From: Pseudomonas psychrophila HA-4
GTDB lineage: Bacteria; Pseudomonadota; Gammaproteobacteria; Pseudomonadales; Pseudomonadaceae
DNA: 64,000 bases
Assembly: GCF_000282975.1 (NCBI RefSeq)
Contig: NZ_ALJC01000006.1
Coordinates: 1 to 64,000 of the forward strand
Direction: 5' to 3'
In this document: positions 25,927-32,941 of the stretch, piece after piece
Layout of the letters: each line of letters begins with the position of its first letter
How positions within the stretch are numbered: the stretch's first letter is position 1
Notes under the pieces: generated by a model
Told to the model about the DNA's origin: nothing
The model's input: only the letters and a program-made list of their open reading frames with translations
The model's database searches: none
Program-made: the position numbers and the translations under genes

Positions 25927-26277
25927 TTAATTCCGATGACGGGCGGCGTCGTCGGCCATGGCTTGCAGGAAACGACGAATCGCCTCCTGGTCGAATGGTG
26001 TGATGCTTCTGTATTGCTTTACCAGCAGGTCTTCGACGTTGCTGAGAGCGTCCACCGCCAACGTAGTGCGCAAGCCATTGAGAATATAGGGGACATCAAA
26101 ACCGAACTGGCTCGCGACTTTGCTCAGGTAAGACGCTGTCGCATCACTCGTTCCAGCTTCGTAATTGGCTTGGGTCCGTTTGGCTATTCCAAGCGCATCT
26201 GCAATCTCGTTCTGCGTCAAAGCGCAACGCTTACGTTCTTCCTGCAGTCGGGAGCCTATCTCTTCGGAAAGGTGCAA
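25927..26277 (-). CDS. Lysogeny repressor (XRE family, C1-like)
   Basis: This 116-residue protein has an N-terminal XRE helix-turn-helix (LQEERKRCALTQNEIADALG, then KRTQANYEAG) and a short helical C-terminal half without a LexA-type protease domain. Size and position, facing a Cro-like gene, identify the immunity repressor. It should bind the phased TGCA repeats in the 84-base gap to the divergent gene. The absence of a self-cleavage domain fits non-SOS-inducible P2-type immunity. Confidence 0.85.
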   Translation of the reverse strand: MHLSEEIGSRLQEERKRCALTQNEIADALGIAKRTQANYEAGTSDATASYLSKVASQFGFDVPYILNGLRTTLAVDALSNVEDLLVKQYRSITPFDQEAIRRFLQAMADDAARHRN

Positions 26278-26301
26278 AATTTTTCATCTCTTATATTTAC
26301 A

Positions 26302-26361
26302 AATGCATCGTAGTGCATCATTCTGCATCTCACACCACATGAAAATGCACGGAACTGCACT
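26302..26361. promoter_or_regulatory. Immunity operator with helically phased TGCA repeats
   Basis: TGCATC occurs at 26304, 26314 and 26324, exactly 10 bp apart. TGCAC occurs at 26346 and 26356, again 10 bp apart and about two turns from the first group. All five lie between the repressor and Cro-like starts, on one face of the helix. They are probable operator half-sites for one or both regulators. Confidence 0.65.
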
Positions 26362-26574
26362 ATGCCTAACTCAAGCATCACCGAGCAAGCCCGACAACAA
26401 GCGCGTGAAACCTTAGATAAACGTGGCCAATCCGCAAAGGACTTTGCTGAACAGCATAATCTGAATCCCAGCACCGTTTACGCGGTGCTGAGTGGCCAAA
26501 GCCGTTGTCGCCGTGGGGAGGCACATCGCGCCGCCGTACTACTTGGAATCAAAGACGGCGTGATTGAACAGTAA
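26362..26574 (+). CDS. Cro-like DNA-binding protein
   Basis: This 70-residue protein has a helix-turn-helix (AKDFAEQHNLNPSTVYAVLS) and is divergent to the repressor, first in the rightward early operon. Such phage proteins act as Cro/Ner-like counter-repressors of the lysogeny promoter. The final A of its stop codon at 26574 is also the A of an in-frame ATG of the longer form of the next gene. Confidence 0.75.
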   Translation: MPNSSITEQARQQARETLDKRGQSAKDFAEQHNLNPSTVYAVLSGQSRCRRGEAHRAAVLLGIKDGVIEQ

Positions 26575-26603
26575 TGGTGCTGAGCCACAGGGAAAACCAG
26601 AAC

Positions 26604-27083
26604 ATGAAAAGTTCAGTTCTAAAGACTCGCCGGGAAGTAGTCAGCGCAATCATTTGCAGCTATCCAGGTGGACGGGAATGCGCTGCAGCACGGATCGGCT
26701 TGGCATTGAAAAAGTTCGATAACCACGCTTACGAGAACAACAACAGTCGCCCGCTATCAGACGCCCAGCTCTATCAGTTGGAGCAGGAGGCCGGCACTCA
26801 ACATCTCCCAACGTACATCGCGACGATGTATGGCGGTTTGTTCGTTCCGGTGGCGGATCCCGAGAGCTTGGACAACGTGGAGATGTACACCCTCTCGGTA
26901 CACGTCGCAGCCAAACGCGGATGTGTTGACCAAGAAATTGCAAAGGCGTTGGCGGACGGCTGCATTTCCGAAATCGAAGCGGAACACATCCTCAATGCCC
27001 ATAACTTGCACATGGCAGCACGTCACGCCGAAGTGCTGGCAGCCATCGACCTGTACCGAAGTAAATCAGGGGGTGCTCAATGA
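26604..27083 (+). CDS. CII-like phage regulatory protein (YmfL/CP76 type)
   Basis: This 159-residue protein begins MKSSVLKTRREVVSAIICSY, with PGGRECAAARIGLALKKFDN and LYQLEQEAGTQHLPTYIATM, the pattern of phage CII-like regulators found after cro in P2-like prophages. I prefer 26604, with AGGGAAAA upstream, to an ATG at 26574 that overlaps the previous stop. It probably governs the early lysis-lysogeny choice or the replication genes that follow. Confidence 0.7.
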   Translation: MKSSVLKTRREVVSAIICSYPGGRECAAARIGLALKKFDNHAYENNNSRPLSDAQLYQLEQEAGTQHLPTYIATMYGGLFVPVADPESLDNVEMYTLSVHVAAKRGCVDQEIAKALADGCISEIEAEHILNAHNLHMAARHAEVLAAIDLYRSKSGGAQ

Positions 27084-27442
27084 ACAACGTTTCCACAGAT
27101 ATGGATTATCAGGACACCATTCGCGCTGCCGCGCTGGCGTTCCTCGAACGTCACCAGGGAGAGCACCTGGGCGATCTGGGCCAGTTTCTTTCCCGGACAA
27201 TCAATCACCTGGTCGAAAGCCTCGGAGTAAAAGAGTCTCTGGCTACGCACCTGGTGCACCACGCCCACAGCGACCTTGTGACGATCAACACACGCCAACG
27301 GATCGACCTGCAGGCGAGCAGTGACTACCACGTCGTGATTACTGACCCCATTCGTGGTTGCACCTGGTCAGTGCCCACCTACCTGATCTACGAACACCTG
27401 ATTGCTGCCGGCCACGGCAGACGCCTCACCCCCGCCACCTAA
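27080..27442 (+). CDS. Phage early protein of unknown function
   Basis: This 120-residue protein is encoded in the early operon with a 4-base overlap to the CII-like gene. It has two helical halves (RAAALAFLERHQGEHLGDLG and NHLVESLGVKESLATHLVHH) and a C-terminal beta-rich segment. No motif points to a function. Confidence 0.55.
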   Translation: MNNVSTDMDYQDTIRAAALAFLERHQGEHLGDLGQFLSRTINHLVESLGVKESLATHLVHHAHSDLVTINTRQRIDLQASSDYHVVITDPIRGCTWSVPTYLIYEHLIAAGHGRRLTPAT

Positions 27443-27516
27443 CACCCCTTTACCAATGTCCTGAGCCCCACACCCTGTGGGTTTGGGTGAGCTTTGCCTG
27501 ATGCCGAGGTTTCACT

Positions 27517-27756
27517 ATGGGAAACGCCGTGATTGTCACCACACAAATGCCTCCGGCCCACGCCGAAGCGCTACTGGCTGCCTTACGTGCGCAGTACCTG
27601 ATGAGCCTAAACGAACACTGGTACGCAGACGAATATCGCTACGTCCCTCAGATCTCACGACACAAATCGATTCTCGAAAGATCCCCTGTGATGGCCGCCC
27701 AGAAAAGCCTGATGGCAGCCCTATCCCTCAGCCTTAAAGCAGTGAAGCAATCATGA
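27517..27756 (+). CDS. Small phage early protein of unknown function
   Basis: This 79-residue protein (MGNAVIVTTQMPPAHAEALL, ending SLSLKAVKQS) overlaps the primase gene by 4 bases, which supports translation of both. It has a helical N-terminal part with an unusual run of Tyr and Trp in the middle (HWYADEYRYVPQ). The function is unknown. Confidence 0.5.
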   Translation: MGNAVIVTTQMPPAHAEALLAALRAQYLMSLNEHWYADEYRYVPQISRHKSILERSPVMAAQKSLMAALSLSLKAVKQS

Positions 27757-30446
27757 GAGACGATCTCCGTCACGACGTCCTGCAGCGCATCGAGTCCGAA
27801 TTCGGCCTTAAACACCGAGCCCCCACTAACTACATGCGAGGTGGGACTTGTCCAAAGTGCAACAAAAAAGAGCTGTACACCCGCTTCGATAGCCCATGGC
27901 AGCTCATCTGTGGTCGTCAGGAAAAGTGCGGCCACACGGTGCATGTAAAAGAAATCTACGACGACCTCTTTGAAGACTGGAGCAAGCGCGTTCCCGCCAC
28001 TGAGAACGCCCCAACAGCAACTGCGCGTGCATACCTAGAGTTTTCCCGCGGCTTCAATATTTCATTGATCGGCGGTTGGTTTACACAAGAGACGTACTAC
28101 TCCGCCCAGCACGATGCAGGCAGTGCGACGGTACGCTTCGCCCTAGAGAAAGGCGGATATTGGGAACGCCTGATCGACAAGCCTTCGCGCTTCGGCAAGA
28201 TGAAGGCCCGCTTCAAGCCTGGGGAGTCCTACAAAGGTGTGTGGTGGTGCCCGCCATGCGTCGACGTGCTCGAGGCGAAAGAGATCTGGATTGTCGAGGG
28301 CATCTTCGATGCGCTTGCCCTGGTGCACCACAACATCGCCGCCGTATCAGCGATGTCATCTAACGCCTTCCCGACCGACTCTCTGCAAGCCTTGGTGGCG
28401 GCTCGCCCAGGCAACCTGCCAAAGCTGGTTTGGGCGCTTGATAACGAACCAGGTGCACACGCTTACACCAAGCGTTGGGTCCGTATGGCCCGTGAACTGG
28501 GCTTCACCTGCGAAGCAGCTCAAATCCCCCAGCGGGATAACAGAAAGGTCGACTGGAACGATCTGCACCAGCGTTGGCAGTTCCTGGACGAAGGCGAGAA
28601 GCGTGATGCTCAGGTCGACAAAGACATCACCACCGCCCGGCACCACGGTGCCCTGCTGATCGCTGAGAACGCCACCGAGAAGGCCCTGGTGATGTTCGAC
28701 TGGAAGCGCCGCAGCGAATTCCACCTGGAGTTCGGCAACCGCCTGTACTGGTTCAAGCTCGACCTAGAGAAGTACAACAAGGCGATCCAGGAGCTCGAGG
28801 ACAGCGACCACCACGATGACCAGCAGCTGAACAACAAACAAATGCGGGCCAAGGCCATGCAGCAGTGCGGCGCGCTGCAGCGCATTGCTACCTGCAACCC
28901 CAAGGCTCTGTACTACCAGGAAAACAAACTCACCGACGAGTCCTGGTACTACTTCCGAATCACATTCGCCCACGATGCTGCGCCGATTAAGAACACCTTC
29001 ACCAGCTCGCAGATCGCCTCGTCTGCAGAGTTCAAGAAGCGCCTTCTCGGCATTGCCCCGGGCGGGATGTTCACTGGTACCACCCAGCAGCTGGATGCCT
29101 TCATTGAGGAGCAAACCGACGCCCTCAAAACCGTACAGACCATTGACTTCACCGGCTACACCCGTGAGCACAGTGCCTACGTATACGGCGACGTAGCGGT
29201 TCGCGATGGGAAGGTGTTCAACCTGAACGAGGAGGATTTCTTCGACATGGACCGGCTGAGCATCAAGACCCTCAGCCAGTCGGTACTCCTCAACCTGAAC
29301 ACGGACCTGGAGAAGTTCGACACCGAGTGGCTGGACATCATCTGGCAATGCTTCGGTGCCAAAGGTCTGGTCGCGCTCGCATTCTGGTTCGGTTCTCTGT
29401 TCGCCGAGCAGATCCGTCAGCACCAGAAAAGCTACCCCTTCATGGAAATCATCGGTGAGCCAGGCGCCGGTAAGTCCACGCTGATCGAGTTCCTATGGAA
29501 GCTCTGCGGTCGTATCGATTACGAGGGTTTCGACCCAACCAAGGGTACCCCAGTTGCTCGAGCACGTAACTTCGCCCAGGTCGGCAATCTGCCAGTGGTG
29601 CTGATCGAATCGGAGCGGGAAAAGACCGATGGCAGCCAAACCAAACAGTACGACTGGGACGAACTGAAAACCGCCTACAACGGCCGCAGCGTCCGTTCCA
29701 CCGGCGTGAAGAACAACGGCAACGACACCCGCGAGCCTCCTTTCCGTGGCGCTGTGGTCATCGGACAGAACCACGCGGTGAACGCTTCCGAACCCATTCT
29801 GCAACGCCTGGTGCACATCGCCATGACGAAGGACGGACAGACCCCGCAAACCAAATTGCTGGTGGAAAAGCTCGAGCGTATGCCGGTCGACCGCGTCAGC
29901 GGGTTCCTGGTCAAGTCCACCATGATGGAAAGCAAGGTGATGGAGACCGTCCGCGAAAAGGGGCCCAAATACGAACAGCAGCTGCTGGCCCTGCCCGAGA
30001 TTCGCACCGTCCGGATCGCGAAGAATCACGCCCAGTTGCACGCCCTGGTCGACGCCCTGGTGCACGTTATTCCGCTGAAAAAGCACCAGGTGGAAGCGAC
30101 TCACACCGAGATTCAGAACATGGCCAAAGACCGCCAGCTGGCGATCAACGCTGATCACCCGATCGTCGTCGAGTTCTGGGAGCTGTACGAGTACTTGAAC
30201 AGCACTGCAGGTGGGCTCAACCACTCCCGCAATGACGGCCTGATCGCGGTGAACCTCAACGACTTCGCCAAGGAAGCCGCAGAGAAGCGCCAGAAAGTCC
30301 CGGACCTGACTGAGCTCAAGCGCCACCTGAAAACAAGCAAGTGCCCCAAGTTCGTTGAGACCAACAGGAACGTCTGCTCGGCATGGGATACCGATGCCGC
30401 CGACAAACCGAAAACCGTGCGGTGCTGGATTTTCCAGGCTGGCTAA
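27753..30446 (+). CDS. Phage primase-helicase (zinc finger, TOPRIM, AAA)
   Basis: This 897-residue replication protein carries a CHC2-type zinc ribbon with Cys33, Cys36, Cys53 and Cys59. A TOPRIM-like primase motif IWIVEGIFDALAL lies near residues 178-190. A helicase-type ATPase follows, with Walker A GEPGAGKST at 568-576 and an Arg-rich segment after it. It probably primes and unwinds phage DNA. Unlike P2, no gpA-type rolling-circle initiator is visible, so replication is likely to start differently. It ends the main early operon. Confidence 0.85.
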   Translation: MRDDLRHDVLQRIESEFGLKHRAPTNYMRGGTCPKCNKKELYTRFDSPWQLICGRQEKCGHTVHVKEIYDDLFEDWSKRVPATENAPTATARAYLEFSRGFNISLIGGWFTQETYYSAQHDAGSATVRFALEKGGYWERLIDKPSRFGKMKARFKPGESYKGVWWCPPCVDVLEAKEIWIVEGIFDALALVHHNIAAVSAMSSNAFPTDSLQALVAARPGNLPKLVWALDNEPGAHAYTKRWVRMARELGFTCEAAQIPQRDNRKVDWNDLHQRWQFLDEGEKRDAQVDKDITTARHHGALLIAENATEKALVMFDWKRRSEFHLEFGNRLYWFKLDLEKYNKAIQELEDSDHHDDQQLNNKQMRAKAMQQCGALQRIATCNPKALYYQENKLTDESWYYFRITFAHDAAPIKNTFTSSQIASSAEFKKRLLGIAPGGMFTGTTQQLDAFIEEQTDALKTVQTIDFTGYTREHSAYVYGDVAVRDGKVFNLNEEDFFDMDRLSIKTLSQSVLLNLNTDLEKFDTEWLDIIWQCFGAKGLVALAFWFGSLFAEQIRQHQKSYPFMEIIGEPGAGKSTLIEFLWKLCGRIDYEGFDPTKGTPVARARNFAQVGNLPVVLIESEREKTDGSQTKQYDWDELKTAYNGRSVRSTGVKNNGNDTREPPFRGAVVIGQNHAVNASEPILQRLVHIAMTKDGQTPQTKLLVEKLERMPVDRVSGFLVKSTMMESKVMETVREKGPKYEQQLLALPEIRTVRIAKNHAQLHALVDALVHVIPLKKHQVEATHTEIQNMAKDRQLAINADHPIVVEFWELYEYLNSTAGGLNHSRNDGLIAVNLNDFAKEAAEKRQKVPDLTELKRHLKTSKCPKFVETNRNVCSAWDTDAADKPKTVRCWIFQAG

Positions 30447-30580
30447 AACCACCAAGGGAGAAAGTGCAGATGACTGCCATCGCACTACTCGTCCCATTGA
30501 GCTGGGTGCTCTTGGGACACGAACTCACCTTGTAACCACCCTCCCCACCTTCTGCCGCCACGAACGGCATGGAAAAAATT

Positions 30581-30997
30581 ATGGCCAATCGAAGCGCAGC
30601 TCAAGTCGCCCCCATCCTCCCGCGTTTCATTCGCGCTGGCGAGGCATACGGCTATCTCGGCATGTGCCGGGAAGAATTCAACAAAACCGTCCGGCCTCAT
30701 GTTCGAGAATTCCCGATCGGAAGACAGGGTGTGGGCTTCGACCGACTTGAACTTGACGCGTGGGCCGACGCCTACATTCAAGCCATGGCGATTGATAAAG
30801 CAGCCAATCAGGACAACAATCGGCCCCGCAGCGAGCGCCAAGGCGGATCCAAAGGAGATACGCAATGGCACATAAAGCAATCACTGGGCTCCAGCAAATG
30901 CCGAGCGGCATCTGGAAAATCGACAAGAAGTACCGAGGTGAACGAATTCAAGAGAGCACTGGCACTCGTGACCGCGCCGAAGCGGAGCAGCACCTGA
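30581..30997 (+). CDS. Excisionase-like/AlpA-type DNA-binding protein
   Basis: This 138-residue protein (MANRSAAQVAPILPRFIRAG, then EAYGYLGMCREEFNKTVRPH) has a winged-helix-like N-terminus of the kind used by excisionases and AlpA proteins, and lies directly before int. The last 45 or so codons overlap the integrase 5' end and are Ser/Lys/Thr-rich, closing with VNEFKRALALV. An alternative start at 30569 adds four residues. It probably directs excision or regulates int. Confidence 0.65.
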   Translation: MANRSAAQVAPILPRFIRAGEAYGYLGMCREEFNKTVRPHVREFPIGRQGVGFDRLELDAWADAYIQAMAIDKAANQDNNRPRSERQGGSKGDTQWHIKQSLGSSKCRAASGKSTRSTEVNEFKRALALVTAPKRSST

Positions 30998-32049
30998 TCT
31001 ATCTCTTGGAACAGCGCCGACAAGAGAAGGTGTACGGGATCAAAAAGGTGAGAACCTGGCGGGAAGCGGCAACTCGCTTCCTGCTTGAGGTGAAGGATCA
31101 GGCGTCAATCCATATATCTGCAACCTATATGGCCCAGCTCGATCCGTTCATTGGGGATATGCCGATCACACACATCGATGACGACTCCCTGGCACCGTAC
31201 ATTCATTCCAAGCTGCACCCTGCCGAGGGCAAGCCTGTAACGAATCGCACGGTCAATATTGCCCTGCAGAGGGTAATCAGGGTTCTGAACCTGTGTGCAC
31301 GCAAATGGCGGGACGAAGAGCGCAGACCCTGGCTCGATGTTGTGCCAATGATCTCGCTACTGGATGAGAAGACGAACAGCCGGAAGCCCTATCCGCTTTC
31401 ATGGGAGGAGCAATCGATTCTGTTTGCAGAGCTTCCGGCACATCTGCAGACCATGGCTATGTTCAAGGTCAACACCGGGTGCCGGGAGCAGGAAGTCTGC
31501 AAGCTTCAATGGGACTGGGAGATTGCGGTACCGGAGCTGGATACCGTGGTGTTTTTGATTCCACCCGGGTTTGGCGGTCGAAGTGTGCGGTCTGGCGTTA
31601 AGAATAGGGACGAACGCCTGGTGGTGCTCAACACCGTGGCCAAGTCGGTCATTGAGAAGCAGCGAGGCCAACACAAGCTGTACGTTTCCCCTTTCGGCAA
31701 GCCAGACGGCGACGGAAACGAAACAACGGTTCACCGGATGAACGACTCAGCCTGGAAGAAGGCTCGCGTCAGAGCGGCGAAGAAATGGCAGGAGAAGTAT
31801 TTACGGCCAGCACATGATGGCTTTTCCAGAATCCGCATTCACGACCTGAAGCACACCTTTGGCAGAAGGCTGCGTGCAGCAGGCGTGACTGAGGAGGATC
31901 GCAAAGCATTGCTCGGCCACAAGAACGGCAGCATCACCAGTCACTACTCAGCGGCAGAACTGGACCAACTGATTGAGGCTGCAAACAAGGTATCAGTAAC
32001 CGACTCACGCGCACCAGCGCTGACGATCCTGAAGAGGAGGCAGGCATAG
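30865..32049 (+). CDS. Tyrosine integrase
   Basis: This 394-residue site-specific recombinase inserts the phage at tRNA-Pro. Catalytic residues are Arg207 in NTGCREQEV, His326 in HDLKH, His352 in LLGHK and nucleophile Tyr361 in SHYS. The usual second Arg of the HxLR box is Lys329, a substitution seen in some integrases. The N-terminal part holds arm-type and core-binding domains. AAAGGAG precedes the start by 7 bases. The gene ends 84 bases from tRNA-Pro. Confidence 0.92.
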   Translation: MAHKAITGLQQMPSGIWKIDKKYRGERIQESTGTRDRAEAEQHLIYLLEQRRQEKVYGIKKVRTWREAATRFLLEVKDQASIHISATYMAQLDPFIGDMPITHIDDDSLAPYIHSKLHPAEGKPVTNRTVNIALQRVIRVLNLCARKWRDEERRPWLDVVPMISLLDEKTNSRKPYPLSWEEQSILFAELPAHLQTMAMFKVNTGCREQEVCKLQWDWEIAVPELDTVVFLIPPGFGGRSVRSGVKNRDERLVVLNTVAKSVIEKQRGQHKLYVSPFGKPDGDGNETTVHRMNDSAWKKARVRAAKKWQEKYLRPAHDGFSRIRIHDLKHTFGRRLRAAGVTEEDRKALLGHKNGSITSHYSAAELDQLIEAANKVSVTDSRAPALTILKRRQA

Positions 32050-32093
32050 CAGAAAAACCCAAGGTCACTTGAAAAGTCACTAGGGTAGAAATG

Positions 32094-32116
32094 AAAAAGC
32101 CACCGAAAAGGTGGCT
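32094..32116 (-). terminator. Terminator between integrase and tRNA-Pro
   Basis: AGCCACC and GGTGGCT pair around a GAAAA loop. Read on the minus strand the stem is followed by five T, so it terminates the tRNA-Pro transcript. It lies on the phage side of the tRNA 3' end and may have been supplied by the prophage. Confidence 0.7.
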
Positions 32117-32132
32117 AAGTCATTGAAAAATA

Positions 32133-32209
32133 TGGTCGGGACGGAGTGATTCGAACACTCGACCCCTAGCACCCCATGCTAGTGCGCTACCGGACTGCGC
32201 TACGCCCCG
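32133..32209 (-). tRNA. tRNA-Pro (anticodon GGG), attachment site of prophage 1
   Basis: This is a 77-base tRNA with encoded CCA. The acceptor arm pairs CGGGGCG with CGTCCCG (one G-T type pair), the T arm contains TTCGAAT, and the anticodon stem CTAGC/GCTAG encloses loop ATGGGGT with anticodon GGG. Its 3' end faces the integrase gene, so it is the attB/attR site. I did not find the matching left repeat. Confidence 0.93.
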
Positions 32210-32298
32210 ACTAGGCGTTACATCTATGTTGCGACTTGCTAGAACGTCGAGAAATATACCTTAAGCTTTTGAAATACGAAAGTATTTTAAAACCAGGT
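32210..32298. other. Spacer between merR-like gene and tRNA-Pro
   Basis: This AT-rich 89-base gap has no gene. The tRNA may be transcribed from a promoter here or by read-through from the ihfA-merR operon; no convincing stable-RNA promoter is visible. Confidence 0.4.
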
Positions 32299-32655
32299 TT
32301 ATTTGCGGAGTACCAGTAAAACATCCTCCAACTCTGTGATCGTTTGACGGATCAGTTGTTTGTATTGGGTGGTGTCATCTTTGGCTTCATCACCAGACAA
32401 TCGCTGGCGTGCGCCTCCGATGGTAAAACCTTGGTCGTAAAGCAAGGCGCGAATCTGCCGGATCATCAGCACGTCTTGTCGCTGATAATACCGGCGGTTT
32501 CCGCGTCGTTTGACGGGGTTAAGTTGAGGAAACTCTTGCTCCCAGTAGCGCAGCACATGCGGTTTTACCGCACATAGCTCGCTAACTTCGCCGATGGCGA
32601 AGTAGCGTTTGCCTGGAATCGGCGGGAGCTCGTCGTTATGACTTGGTTCCAGCAT
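32299..32655 (-). CDS. MerR family transcriptional regulator
   Basis: This 118-residue MerR-type regulator has an N-terminal winged helix ([20 protein letters not shown], then [20 protein letters not shown]) and a short coiled-coil dimer helix. No C-terminal metal-binding cysteines are present, so it is not a CueR-like sensor. It overlaps ihfA by 20 bases and ends the thrS-ihfA gene block, a conserved position in Pseudomonas. The target is unknown. Confidence 0.85.
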   Translation of the reverse strand: MLEPSHNDELPPIPGKRYFAIGEVSELCAVKPHVLRYWEQEFPQLNPVKRRGNRRYYQRQDVLMIRQIRALLYDQGFTIGGARQRLSGDEAKDDTTQYKQLIRQTITELEDVLLVLRK

Positions 32656-32938
32656 AGGCCTCTACTCGGGCTTTCAACTTCTGCCCTGGACGAAAGGTGA
32701 CCACACGGCGAGCCGTGATCGGGATTTCCTCTCCCGTTTTCGGATTGCGGCCAGGCCGCTGTCGCTTGTCACGCAAATCAAAATTGCCAAAACCTGACAA
32801 TTTGACCTGTTCATTGTCTTCAAGAGCGTGCCTGATTTCTTCGAAAAACAACTCCACCAATTCTTTGGCTTCACGTTTATTCAGGCCCAGCTCTTCATAA
32901 AGACGTTCCGCCATTTCAGCTTTCGTCAGAGCCCCCAT
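32636..32938 (-). CDS. ihfA: Integration host factor alpha subunit
   Basis: This 100-residue DNA-bending protein has the HU/IHF fold. It starts [20 protein letters not shown], and the DNA-intercalating arm contains [12 protein letters not shown]. With the beta subunit it makes sharp bends used in recombination, replication and sigma-54 transcription. It follows pheT by 3 bases, as in E. coli and Pseudomonas. It is also a host factor for many phage integrases. Confidence 0.97.
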   Translation of the reverse strand: MGALTKAEMAERLYEELGLNKREAKELVELFFEEIRHALEDNEQVKLSGFGNFDLRDKRQRPGRNPKTGEEIPITARRVVTFRPGQKLKARVEAYAGTKS

Positions 32939-32941
32939 ACG

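Larger units (their letters stand above)
1291..32135. mobile_element. Prophage 1: P2-group (HP1/K139-like) prophage in tRNA-Pro
   Basis: The gene set and layout are those of P2-group phages. Divergent capsid operons (scaffold-capsid-terminase small leftward, terminase large-portal rightward), contractile tail genes, an Ogr-like activator, a repressor/Cro switch, a primase and a tyrosine integrase are all present. The integrase gene ends 84 bases from the CCA end of tRNA-Pro. DUF2586, DUF2597 and DUF2590 tail proteins with an HP1-type holin suggest the HP1/K139 branch. The left end is not resolved; the coordinate given is only where the outermost accessory gene begins. A frameshift in the tape measure suggests that it cannot make infectious particles as sequenced. 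Confidence 0.85.

Noticed and set aside
27477..27737. 86-residue plus-strand frame overlapping 27517-27756
   Set aside because: The overlapping 79-residue frame ends in a 4-base overlap with the primase gene, which fits operon structure better.
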